A stretch of DNA of 64,000 bases from Crotophaga sulcirostris. Lineage: Eukaryota > Chordata > Aves > Cuculiformes > Crotophagidae. The stretch's first letter is position 1. Every line of letters begins with the position of its first letter. A program made the translations under genes and the position numbers. The stretch covers positions 717,366 to 781,365 of the forward strand of contig VYZB01000036.1 of assembly GCA_013397455.1 (NCBI GenBank). The letters are read 5' to 3'. The notes below the pieces were generated by a model. That model saw only the letters and a program-made list of their open reading frames with translations. It was not told where the DNA came from and ran no database searches. Below, one piece after another: positions 46,953 through 58,872 of the stretch.

Positions 46953-49813
46953 CAAACAAATGATTGCAAGAGTGTATTTTCTTTCCCAGAACTGGAGATA
47001 AGCTGTAACAAATTTAATTTAGAAATTCATGTGATTTGCCCCAGTTAGAGGTGACTCTCCAGGCTGATATACAAATGGCAATATTTCTAAAGCACATCAG
47101 TGTGGTGGGCTGGGAAAACCTGCAGCCCCGAGTCTTGTAATCCAGGGATAAACCTCTGCCAAATTTTTTGATAGTTAAGATTTGGTATGGTAACTTGAGA
47201 TTTTCTATTAGCCCAATTTATTAGGAAAGTGGGATAATTCAGCTTTAACATTTTTCTCCTGGGGATGCTTTGCAGGTTGTCAGAACTTCCCGTGGCCCAA
47301 ATAATGCTGTGTACATGTCAGCTTTTTCCCTTCTCTGAAGTGCAGCATTCTTCCAGCTGGACATCTAGTGCCCACCGATACCTATGCGCATTGCTTATTC
47401 CCAGTGGTCCCATGGGAGCTGACTGTAAAGTCGATTCTTTTTAAATTGAGCTCTGGTTGAGCTGAAGTAGAGAACAACTAATGACCTGAGCCAGGTGCAT
47501 GGTCCCTCTCCCCTCTCTCTTCTTATTCAGCCATTTTAATTGGCTATACCAGGGAAAAGGAATCCTCTTTGCATGTTGTGCACAGAGAAATGTTAAATAA
47601 CAAAGTTTAAGGTCAGGCAGACCAGTATGTCCACAATGCCAACAGCCCTTGATTACTGATTTTGATATTTGAGAACTTCTACAGGATTATTATTTTTCTT
47701 TTTTTTAAAAAAATGAAGATAGTATTTAAATTATTAAAGCCCTTGGCTGAGGTTTTCAAAGGAATGTACTCTGAGGCAGGAGAAACCCAGGAGCTGTATT
47801 CACTTTAAATAATTCTAGTATTCCAGTTAGGAAAGCTGTGAGTTTTTTTGTTTCTTAGCTGCCTGAAGACATAGCGGAGTTCGGGAGGCTTTTAAAAAAT
47901 CACTGTAATTCTGATTAAAGGCTTTTATATTTACTCCTAAGGCAACACCTATGTCATATAATTGTTTGCAGTTATCTTTGGTACGAAGAGATAGTAAAAA
48001 GACAGTTGGAGTTGTTCAATAAATCCAACAGGGTACCTGGTGGAAAGAAACTGAATAAAGCCATCAGCAGTGGCTGAACAGGAGGAAATATGTGCTCCAG
48101 AAAGACCCTGAGAAAAGAATTCCCTGTGGTGTGCTGCCTCATCCTCAGAGCAAGATTAATATCATTTCTCAGGGAAACAGACTACATAAAGATGAGAATA
48201 AGCAATAACATGCATCACACCAGAGACATATTTTCCTTAACAATCCTGCGGTTAAAAAAAATTGAAATTTTCATTACTTAGATATTCTATAGATTGTCGA
48301 GTTTTTCCCTGTCTCAAAAGAATTTACACGTATGTTTTCCAGGAGACAGGTAGTGGCTTTCCACGACATTGACTTGTAGTCCATTAAACATTTTTTAAAA
48401 AAATTAATTATTCAAAAATATATGTACTGATATATATGTTTGGCTGCAAAGGTGTATGCATCTAGTGCATCTTTTGTCTGAAAATAATAGGTAATTTGGT
48501 TAAGTTAATCAAACTAGGAAAGTATTCAGAAGTCAGAAATCAGAATTTTGGGGGTACAGGATAAGCTAAGCACAACAAAACTGTGATGTGCAAAAATATG
48601 TTCATAGACAATCCCTTTGCACTGCAGTTGATTGGCACTTATTGGCCTAACTGGCCTCAAAAAACATGTCCAGCAGAGCACATGGATTTATGGCAGCTCT
48701 CATGGAATGGAATAACTCTTACATCAGCATTTTCATTCTTGACATAACAGCTGCTAAATATCAATGGATTTCACCATTTAAACTGCTATGTTTTTGCATG
48801 TGGTGGGCAATGCAGGTACATAAGGAATGTGTTCATCCTGGCCTTGATCTTGCCTCACTAAAGTGAGTGGCAGTTCTGCTGCTGATTTTATGAGAAATCT
48901 ATTCAGGCAATCAACAATCAGCAGAGAAACAAATATTTATACCAATGAGACGTTAATATTTTGATTTTTCTATCAAAGGTATATTTTTTGACTGACTCTA
49001 CTTAAGAAAAACACTTAAATATATTTAACTTTAACTGTGTATTTGGGTCCCATTGATTTTTAATGGTATTCAATCATGTGCTTAAACAATTTGAGAATGA
49101 TAGTCTATAACAGGAATTATAAATGACTATGTTGAACAAGTAAAAATGAATAATACCTATCATATAATATAATACCTATGCCTCTGTGAGGTAGAAGTAA
49201 ATAGTTCTCTAACCTGGATTTATGTCCTCTCTGTATTATCAACACATCACTTATCTAAGTAAGGGTTGTTTTCTACTTTGTAAAAAATAATCAAAATTAA
49301 CTTTACCAAGGTGAGTCTTTTAAGGAAGAATGATTTTCATTAGGTATAGCACTTCTGCATGGTTGGATCACCAACTGACATGTTTAGATACTACAGGTTT
49401 TTGCTCTGCACAAAAGGTCTAATACAAAGAAATGACCTGTTATTTTCTTGCACAATAACACTTCCAATTTATTGAAATGTGATTTCTTCAGGATGATGAA
49501 TTTAATACATGCTTTAGTAAACAGTGAGAATAGAAGAGTTCTTACAGTCCTAAAAGTGTACATGTGCTACAAAGTAATATTTACCATCCAAACTACCAGC
49601 TTTTAATATATAAAAAATAAGTATATCAGGAAAATTATTGCTGTTTATTTCAACTTTAGTGAGGAAACCAACAATAATACGTCAGAAGAAAGAAGGTTGA
49701 CAGGTGTATTAACAAATGGGCTTATAGAGAAACAGATGCAATTTTATTTTCAGCAGTGAGAATAACAAAAACAACTTAAAATTAAGAAATATCTATTCAA
49801 AATAATCATAGGT
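46953..49813. other. Anonymous AT-rich stretch
   Basis: No gene or transposon is recognised. A T run followed by an A run lies at about 47698-47713. A duplicated AATACCTAT word lies near 49153 and 49172. Confidence 0.5.
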
Positions 49814-50304
49814 TCACAGAATCATAGAACTGTAGAATGGTTTGGGTTGGAAGGGGTCCTTAAAGGTCATCTAGTTCAACCCCCTACAGTGAGTAGGGAC
49901 ATCAGATAAGGTTGCTTAAAGCCCCTCCCAACCTGACCTTGACTGTTTAAAGGGATGGGGCTTCTACCACCCCTCTGGGCAACATGTTCCATTTTTTCAC
50001 CTCCCACATTGCAAAAAATTTCTTCCTTATATCTAATCTGAACCTCCTTTCTTTTAGTTTAAAACCAGCTTCTTGTGAACCAGCACTCCCAAATGCTTCA
50101 CTGCAGGGCTGCTCTCAATCCCTTCATCCCCCAGCCTTTATTGATACAGGGGATTGCCTTGACCTGCGTGCAGGACATTGCACCTGGCCCTGTTGAGGTT
50201 CACGTGGGCCCACTTCTTGAGCTCATCTAGGTCCCTCTGGATCACATCCTGTTGCTAAGGCATGCCAACCACACTGCTCAGCTTGGTGTCATCTGCAAAT
50301 CTGA
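49814..50304 (-). mobile_element. CR1 LINE with internal deletion, minus strand
   Basis: It opens with the complement of the terminal repeat (ACAGAATCATAGAACTGTAG) and 'ggtttgggttggaaggggtcc', then the 3'UTR and ORF2 end up to about 50066 ('ctttcttttagtttaaaacca'). At that point the sequence jumps to a block from much further upstream in the element ('cttgtgaaccagcactcccaa..gcagggctgctctcaatcc') and continues to 'cttggtgtcatctgcaaat' at about 50300. By my recollection of the consensus, a few hundred bases of ORF2 are missing. The CR1 is otherwise recognisable and moderately diverged. The 49984-50196 frame is antisense noise. Confidence 0.93.
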
Positions 50305-53300
50305 AGGTGAAAATCAAACATTCTTAATCAATATTCAGATATCTTAAAACGTATCCTTCATCTGTCTGAGACCATTAAGACTAGCTACAGCACAAAATAT
50401 TTTGTTGGGTTTTTTGTGTCATTCTCAGTAACTGTTAAATATGTTACTTAAAAGGAAAATATCCTCTGTAGCACAGTAGCCAGCCAAGAACTGATGAAAG
50501 GCAGCAGAGAGCAGTTCTTTTCTGCCACGTGAAGTGTGATTTTTCCTGGGCAACTACCAATTTATGATATGCCCAGCCTATAGCCATATAGCATAGCATA
50601 TACCAGCTCCTTTATCTAGTGGTACAATAACTATAGAAGACACCTATGTGATCATATTTGAAGACCACAGGTCAGATCTGGATTGAACGTGCATGTTCTG
50701 CAGTACTGGAGACAGACTGTAAAGAGAAAAGGAATGTGTTGCAGCGTTAGCTCACAGGACAGGAGGCAGGAGGCTGTTATCACTTAGGCATGTCCCTGGG
50801 CTATCCTGGAAATGAGGATTGAGAGGGACACCTACCAAATCTCCCAAATTTTTCCCTGCTTCTCTAGTTAGGCATGCATTCAAGAGACATTTGACCTCTG
50901 TTTATTTCACAAAATAAGTCAGCATAGATCTTCCAAGATAGATGAGCGCAGAAGATGCTTCATCACCAAAGAATGTTGGAAGCATAACCAGGAAAGTTGT
51001 AGGCATGCATTTAAATACTTTGCTTCGGTCCTTTTTCTCATTAACAGGAACTTGATCAACTGGAAATCTGTAGCTTCATTTGTTGTGCTCAGTAAAAGAA
51101 AAGGACAAAGAAACTCTTCTTTTTAATGTAAAATGTAAAAGTTTTCAGCCAGAGATTTCCACTTTACATCTACAATGACAAGACTGGATGCATAGAAAAA
51201 AATATGACTACGTAGATAAAACTTTTTGTAGGAGTCAAAAAGATATGTGTCGTTTGAAGGGTTAACCAAAGCCTTTCTCTACTGTTTAATGTATTTTTCA
51301 TATGTGTTTTTCATCTCTTTATTATGGTTATTTTTTAAAATCACCTAGGCAAATTTAATAAATCCTACAGAAAATCTAAAGAGCCATATTATAGAAAGGG
51401 TATAGTGAGTAAACAGTACAATTTTTAAAGAGAACCTAAGTATTCATAGTGTCTGCAGCTCGAAGAGACCTTTGATGACCTAAGCAATTTCCATGGCAGA
51501 TATTGGTTATGACCTTTTAAAGAGAAGCCTTTCACTGAAAAGTTGTTTAGGGAGAAAACTGAACACTTCAGACTTCAAGGAAAGTCTTTATTTACTTTTT
51601 CTTAAATAGAATTTTAAATCCAAGTTCTGAAAGCAACAAATCTCATGTGACTGTGCTTGAATATGTGTACTTGTCCACACATTCACTCCTTCCACAGCTA
51701 GTATTCCATACTTTAATCCAACTAGTAATTTCAATCAAACTTGACATAGAAACAAAGCCACGAAAATAAGTTATAAATGAGAGTGATCTATTGACTTTGG
51801 CGGATAAAGGGGCTGTTGTGTGATTTCATTTTATTAGACACTACAGAATCTACACTGGTGTGATTCTTCATAGGTGTAATCTACACTTGGGTGATCTAAT
51901 GAATCTTCTGCTTGCAGGAGGAGCTTCAGCTGGAGGTTGCAAGCAATCAGGGACAGCTGTGGTTTCCACTGCTGGCTTCTTCTTACTTCTGCATTAGCTT
52001 GTCTCTCCTGGTGGTCACTAAGGGCACTCCAAGGTCCTTGGCCATTCCTGGTCACCTGTTTTATCCAATATCCAGTAACAACAGCTCTAGAGTCTTTCTC
52101 TCCCACCACTAAAAAACTCCAGCAGGTTCAGTCATACCCTTTGTTGCAACAAGGTGGCAAGTGGCAAGCACAGCAATTAAGTGCTATGTAACCAATGGGA
52201 TGAAGACATTCAGTAGCCCAATAACTTATTCATTACTTTCTTATACACTTGTCGTTTCTTTAAACACCATACTAGGAGTTTTTCTATCAATCAAGTATTG
52301 TTAAACTAACTTGTTATTTTCACAGATTCATTCCCTTGAGTATTAGTCACTACCAGCACTATGTCTTTGAGTCATGCATTGGGTCACATAGCTCATATGT
52401 TTGGAGATATCCTAGTCTGCTTTCTGCATCTTCACTTCCCTTCCATGGCTGCCTTAAATCAAAGGCATTATGGATAAACCTCAGTAATCCTGTTTAGACA
52501 CGAGGATTGTTCAGCTACCTGCTTCAGTTCATCTTCTTTACATTCTACTACTTCAGTTGCAACATGGAGAAACTTAAGATTTCTGTTTTCTTCTTCACAT
52601 AATCTACCTGAAGCATAATTCCTGACCAAATTTTTGTGTATTTTACCCTAGCGCTATTTATAAGCCATATATATATGTCTTGCAGTTTAAGAATCGGGTA
52701 GTGTAAGAATATTCCATATCTGTGCTGAGATATGATACATGATTGTAGCACTTTATATGGTGTTGATAAATGCTACCTTGGCACATGTGATGCTAAATTT
52801 AAAAGAGACGTACCATGACTAAATTTGTGTCCAAGCATGAAGACTTCATGAAAAGGTACTATCAAGAAAAAAAGTGTTAGTAGGTTTACACTGAAAGCTA
52901 CGCAAAACATCTGAATGAATCTGTAGCTCCTGGCAAGCCATTAGTATGGCTTTCTAAAGGATTCAAAGTATTTTCTGATGTGTTTCACGAGATATCTATC
53001 AGGTGACTACGAATTATTACCAACAGGGACTCCCCATTGCTCTTTCACTCTTATGGTATCGACATGAAAGGGTCTGAAGACTGATGTGATAGAAACACAG
53101 AGACTGTACAGCCTGGCAACATTGCTTACACACTGCTATCTGCAATTCTGTTTTGATCTGTAAAGTCATTAATCAATGTGGAGCTATTTTCTAGAGTCAG
53201 ACAACTCAGATCTTTCCGATATTTTTAAGTGGCAGCCTCCTTTCTTGCAATTCAATAGAGGGAAATGGTAAGATAAATACCGGTTGCTGGTACAGCACAG

Positions 53301-53850
53301 AGCTAGAACTTTTGTATAGCAAGTGAAGCAGAATAAATTAAACACAGAATTGAAGGCTGCATTTGTTCTGTCCACTTTTGCAGTACATGCATAATAAATA
53401 CCCAAATAAATTTACTATAAACGTGTATATAAACATGCTTTTTAAGCACTTGAAGGCATTTGGAACCTTCAAAGACTTTTCAAGCAATAAATATGAAACA
53501 CCTGGGTATGCGTGCCACTGTGGGGTATGACACTTTGTATGGCAGGCATTCCTGTTGAAACTGATGCTTAAAAACATTTATTGGTAATTTTAAGAGCTGC
53601 ACTTCTTTTATTTTCATTGTCAATACTAAGTCACAATAGTGACCTGCAGAACCTTACTACTGCATATTTCACTAGGCAGCAACACATAATTCAAGCATAA
53701 GAAAATGGTAGTCTCTCCTCACCTATCAGCAAAGGGGAACAATTCAACACTGCAGTAATGCTTCATACCATAAAAACATCACTGCAATGGTAAAAAAATA
53801 CTATAGTGTGCTTTTGCGTTTTTTTGTTTGCTTTCTCCTGATTTAGTCAT
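50305..53850. other. Anonymous non-coding stretch
   Basis: No gene is recognised. Around 51834-52191 three frames are open on both strands, in a slightly GC-richer patch with no domain similarity. I could not assign it to a transposon. A short AT run lies at 52668-52677. Confidence 0.45.
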
Positions 53851-53888
53851 GCTATCAATCCAAAACCAAGCTATCAATCCAAAACCAA
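53851..53888 (+). repeat. Perfect 19-bp tandem duplication
   Basis: The 19-mer GCTATCAATCCAAAACCAA is repeated exactly, head to tail, at 53851-53869 and 53870-53888. There are no further copies. Perfect identity suggests a recent slippage or repair event. Confidence 0.97.
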
Positions 53889-54310
53889 GAGTTAATTGTC
53901 CCGTGAATTACTACTGAAGGTGTGCAACCAAGAAAGATTTCAAATCCATAATAGAATACAAGGGCACGGACATAATGGACATATTCCTACACCTTTAGAG
54001 GATGCCAAAGAACAGAAATAATTCTTCATGGTGTTGTTAATTTTTCAGCATACCTATGTGCGGCAAGCATCATCTCTTGATGATGGAATCCATTGAATGG
54101 ATGTAGTTTTCTTTTCCACTTAACTGAATGCCAAAACCACATCCACTGACTGCTTTTTGTAAGGGAAGGCGGAGGAGGGCAGGCAGTGGATAGTCTCTCC
54201 CGCTGCAGCTCTCCTACCTGATCAATGCCTTCTGATAAAAAAAACGAACCTCAGCTTTTTATTTACCAGATTAAAATCCTTGCCATCAGGCTCCAAAATT
54301 ATCCACTTAC
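53889..54310. other. Anonymous non-coding stretch
   Basis: No recognisable feature apart from bordering the minus-strand candidate exon. It would be downstream intron if that exon is real. Confidence 0.45.
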
Positions 54311-54451
54311 GTTCATTTGGTGTGCTCACATGGTCTTTGTAGACTGTGAAGGAATGAACCTTCATTCCTAATCCACCTGGTGCAGATGTGCCCACATTCT
54401 TACTGTTCCAAGCTAGCAGCTCCTGCAGAAGGCTGACTTCAGCTATACTCT
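54311..54451 (-). CDS. Candidate symmetric coding exon, unknown gene
   Basis: On the minus strand a 141-base segment is bounded by a pyrimidine-rich acceptor (TTTTCTTCTGGGTCCACAG, just above 54451) and a strong donor (AATGAAC|GTAAGT, just below 54311). One frame is open throughout, with phase 1 at both ends (141 = 3 x 47), so the exon could be skipped without a frameshift. It reads ESIAEVSLLQELLAWNSKNV, GTSAPGGLGMKVHSFTVYKD and HVSTPNE. Phase 1-1 exons are common in extracellular modules, but no cysteine or domain motif is visible. It opposes the plus-strand candidates, so at most some of them can belong to one gene. Confidence 0.27.
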
Positions 54452-57400
54452 CTGTGGACCCAGAAGAAAACAAGCCTTTATTAGGAGGGAAATAATTCAC
54501 TCCGGAGGAGAAACCACGAATAGAGTGGTGTAAGCACAGTGTGGATGACTGGGAATCCAGCAGTTAAGCAGCAGAAGAGATATAAAAGTGAAATGACAGA
54601 GTAGAAGCATTTAGTGGATTTTTTTATAGTTCTTTGTTTAGATCAGTCATCTAATGTTTAGGGGCAAGTCTCTTCCTCAAAACAAGCCAAGCAGCAAATA
54701 CATACCCATATCTCAAAGATCAGCTGTTAATGGATATTGTAGGGTAAGATTTTGTTTTTCTCTGCAACACATAGTCCAGGATTTGTACATTTACCTCTTG
54801 AGATGCTTTTAAATATGTCCCTTGCATAAAAAGGCACCTGCCTCATCAGTATAAGCATTTTTAAGCAGAAAGACAGAATCTGCAATATTCAGTGATGCAA
54901 AAGAACCTGTGTGGACTTTGCTTAAGGCAATATCTTTGACCTAGATTTGTTGCCTTTGGTTTTAGACAAATTGTAATTTAATATTCATCAGCTCTTTCAT
55001 GATATTTTAGCTGGGGACAATATCACCTGTAAATGATTTCAAATAAGCACAATCAGAACAAAGAACAACTGTGGTCAAAATGGAAACTGGGTACCTTTGG
55101 ACTGCAGAAATAAATAAAAGAAGGTACCTGCCTAGTAGCTCTGTTGCAGAAATTTAATAGCTTGCAATGACTGATGCCATGATAGACCTGAGCTGACAAT
55201 TTTCTGTCAGGGAGAAATTAGTCTGTCTTAAATTATTCCCGACTAATAAGCACATTAATATTGTGTTGCTCATTTATCTATGTCTATAGGTTAACAGAAA
55301 AAGGAAAGAAAGAAAGAAGAAAATTATTAAAAGGTGAAGCCAAAATAGTCACTCAAGTAGTTCCAGTCAGCTGGAAGAATACCATCTCCTGTCCCTTTTT
55401 ACTTTAGAAAGTAATTCTTATAATCAGTAACTTAAAAGGCAGCCTCCTTTGTGTTTCATTGGCACTATACCTTTGTAGCTTCTAAGTCAGAGGTAAACAG
55501 CTGTAGCAAATGAATCCAAGCAACTAGCCTGGTAGCTCATCATGGGGAAGAAATGAATTGTGGCAAGGCATCTGTAGAATTTCCCTAGGGCCATCATGAT
55601 TTAGTAGCTTAAAAATGACATATAGTTTTGCAGCCTCCAAGTGATCATTTAGATTAGGTTAACAGAAAGATCTTTCTTTCTAACAATGAGAACAACAAAT
55701 GGCAACCAAAAAATATTGGTGCTTCAGCAGAAACACACTTACTTAAATTGTGTTTGGTCACCCCCCACAGAGAGGAGAGAAAAGCTTTTAGCACTCCTAA
55801 AAGTGAGATGCAATCAGCACTCTCTAGAGCCAAGTATTTCAGAGATGGAGGCAATGTGTGAAATTTCCCTCACTGGCTCTGCCAGTGCTTCCAATTCCCA
55901 ACCTGTACCTTGCCTACTGCTGTGGGGCTGAGGAGGCTGCCAGCCCTGCTGTTCCTTTGTGCTCGGGAAGATGATGGGTTTATGATGCAAATGAAGGTCG
56001 ACTTAAAACCACTGCACCGATCTTGCCCCTGACCACCTGCACCACTTTTTCCTCCTCTGAGAGCTGGAATCTCCTTGATGGAAAATGTATTTGTTTTTAC
56101 TACGGCTGCTCTTGATGACTATGGCAAGACACCTGCCTCTCTGCAGACACCTCCTGTATAAATCACTGTAGCCTAAGGAGATTAGAGGAGTCAAAGGTAA
56201 AGAGGATTGAGTGCCTATTTCCACCAAGGCCTTAATATATCTAATGTATAACAACTGCAGAATTACTCAGCCTGTTCAGTCAGGAGTGCTGTCTTTCCTC
56301 AAAAATACATCTCCACAAGCTGGGGGCTGCACTTACTCCTAAGCAGAGAACCCTAAAGGTGATGCAGATTGAACAGTGCAATCTGGTTTTTTGCCCTTGC
56401 TGTGGTTTAACATATTCTCACCATAGAGACACGGTACTGTTGTTTTTGGCAGAAGTGCTTCACTGCATGCATTGCTATCAACAGGAGCCACGGACTGTGC
56501 TGCCTGGAAAGGATGTGCTGTGCAACACCCAGCACTGCCAGGGGATGCAGCAGGGGCTTTGTCAGGTGCCACAAGGAGAACTGGTCTCCATGTAGAGAGG
56601 TGGTTACAGACACTCTGCAAAGGGCTTTTGGTGCTGATTCTTCAGGACATCATGGTTCTTTTGCAATTTTGGTGTAATGCCCCTACAACGTACACCCATA
56701 CAGTCTCTGATACCAAGCCCTGTTATTAGCATAAATGATAGCTGAAGTGTAATAAATTTTATCTTTAAGAGAGCTGACTACGGATTACATAATGTTCTAA
56801 AAAGAGTAAATGCCCCTGATGAATTTATATTAATTTGCTTTTTGACAGCTACAGTTTCTGTGCTTCTTACCAGATGTTGCTTTTCAGCACACAATTTGCT
56901 ATAGCAGACTGAAGAAAACTTACTGTTGTACTTCCTCTTAAAAATAAACATTGGAAGTAGAAATAATCATACACAGAAAATGGGAAAATAAAAAAAAATC
57001 AAGACTATCTTTAGTTGATAGCTTTAAAGTCAGCATAAATACTTTGCCTAGATGAAAATGATGTGTCATCTTGAGATCACAGAGGAGGCACATGCTAACT
57101 GTATGATGTGCAGAAGATTTTTTTAATGCATTTGTAAGAGGATTACCATGTGGGAAGAGGAGGAAACACTAGCAGAGTTTCAGCTGAGGAAAGAACTACC
57201 GGTAATTATCTTGTATTATCACCAAAGACCATATGTAAATATCCAAAAATGAGCTTGTGGATCCTCAGGTTAGAAAACTGTTCAGCTTCAAAAACTGAAT
57301 GTGAAAGGGATGCAATCTTGTGTTCAGTTACTCCAGAGTAACCTGAGCCAACTCCGTTTAAATAACTAGATGTATTTGAACATGCACTACCAAAATAATG

Positions 57401-58459
57401 AAAAATTTTTTGAGGTTATAGGGTTGCTGTTTTCTTAATGGGTATAATTAACACTAGAAGCTAGCATCTTGACGGAACAATTAGATACTGTTCTGGTAGC
57501 CAGAACTGAACCAAGACCTCTGCGTTGGAGTTTTGAAATAACTGGATGAAATTGTGAGGGTTCATTATACAAGAGTTAGTCTTGTTTATTGCCTTTCTGT
57601 CTTTACATTTTTTATGTCACTGAATATTTAGCTCTAATGTAAAGCAAGAGACAGTCCTATTTCTTATACAACATATGTTAAATTAGTTAGCATATATTTT
57701 ATAGCATACACAAAGTTCAAAACTTGCCCCAAATTCATCTCTCTTGAATAAAACTTTCTCTAGAGGTAAACATAAATCTTACCTCATAATGTCTTTCCTG
57801 AGCCAGTGATTGTTAGAAATGTGTCAAGATGGAATTAGTTTTGCCCATAAGGAATCTCATCTTTTAATACTTTTAGGCTGACATTAATATTTGGTTTAGA
57901 TGCCAGAATCAACAGAATAGTTTTTCTACTCCAGCAGGGCCGAAAGCTTGACAGCCTGCCAGTGGCTCAGGGGTAGAGTAGGTCAGGTGTGCTCCGATGA
58001 AACAGACCTTGGTGTTTCAAATGCTCCTCTGCTGAACACAGCATTTTTCATTTAAAATGCCTCATATTTTAATTTTCACTGTGTTCAAGATTAGTTCCAA
58101 GGAACTCTCTGTGTTTTTGACAAGTCCATGCCAAGGCAGACTTTTGCAGCTGGCTGCTGAAAGGGAGCAGAGAAGCACACTGAATGTGTGTTTTATCATC
58201 CTCCAGGTTCGGATAGGTTTTGGTTTACTGGCAGGACGCTTTATTTTTTTGCTTTTATATTGAGTTATTTTCAGTTAAGACCCAAACCACATATGTACAT
58301 GGTAATGTAATGAGCTGGAAGTGCTTATTGACTTCTTTAACTCACTGAACTCAAGCTCTGACTAGACAGGTGTCATTGTGAGGTGTATAGAAGACAGCAA
58401 AACCACTTAAAATTCTTCAGGTGACAAGAAAAACAGATATGAATAGCATGAAAAAAGAT
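54452..58459. other. Anonymous stretch, GC-richer around 55.8-56.7 kb
   Basis: No gene is recognised. Between about 55790 and 56730 base composition is less AT-rich, and several frames of 60-93 codons overlap on both strands, including 56339-56620 (-) and 56472-56729 (+). Their overlap in all frames argues for composition rather than coding. No transposon is recognised. Confidence 0.45.
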
Positions 58460-58482
58460 AACAAAATAAAATAAAATAAAAT
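58460..58482 (+). repeat. (AAAAT)n pentanucleotide run
   Basis: About four AAAAT/AAATA units in perfect tandem in an A-rich context, roughly 75 bases before a minus-strand CR1 tail. Confidence 0.85.
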
Positions 58483-58555
58483 GGAAAAGAAATATAAGAA
58501 ATTTTAAGAATTCTCATGTAGTAATATTGTGATTGACACAAAAACAAGTCATATT

Positions 58556-58872
58556 ACAGAATCATAGAATGGTTTGTGCTGGAAGGAACCTTAAAGATCA
58601 TCTAGTTTCTACTGCACCTGCCAAGGGCAGGGACACCTTTTACTAGACCAGGCTGCTCAAAGTCCCATCCACTTGGGGGACTGCATCCATGCATCTCATC
58701 AGTCCCGTGGATTTGTGCACCTTCAGGTGGTCTTGAATGTGATCTGCTACAGCAGGCAGTTCTTCATTCTTCCAGTTCCTGCCTTTGCCTTCTGCAGGGC
58801 AGAAGGGCAGCGTGGCTTGAGCACTTGCCAGTGAAGACTGAGGCAAATAGTATTCTATTATTGGGGAGTGAT
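58556..58872 (-). mobile_element. CR1 LINE with large internal deletion, minus strand
   Basis: 58556-58668 is a typical CR1 3' tail in complement (ACAGAATCATAGAATGGTTT, then 'ggaaggaaccttaaagatcatctagtt' and 'ctagaccaggctgctcaaag'). Directly after it, still on the minus strand, the 58643-58963 frame switches to CR1 ORF2 sequence from upstream of the RT active site (AEGKGRNWKNEELPAVADHI, then QDHLKVHKSTG). It continues up to the SSLASAQATLPF region. The two parts have the right orientation and order for one element, so most of the RT domain and ORF2 C-terminus appears to have been deleted. They could also be two adjacent insertions. No function remains. Confidence 0.85.

Noticed and set aside
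51445..51560. Ancient CR1 tail
   Set aside because: Only one block ('gaagagaccttt') resembles CR1. The following blocks do not match in order.
51834..52191. Overlapping open frames as an exon or LTR fragment
   Set aside because: Open on both strands, with no domain. I could not find terminal repeats, a primer-binding site or a polypurine tract to support an LTR element.
56339..56729. Gene in the GC-richer segment
   Set aside because: Four frames overlap on both strands with no consistent coding signal.
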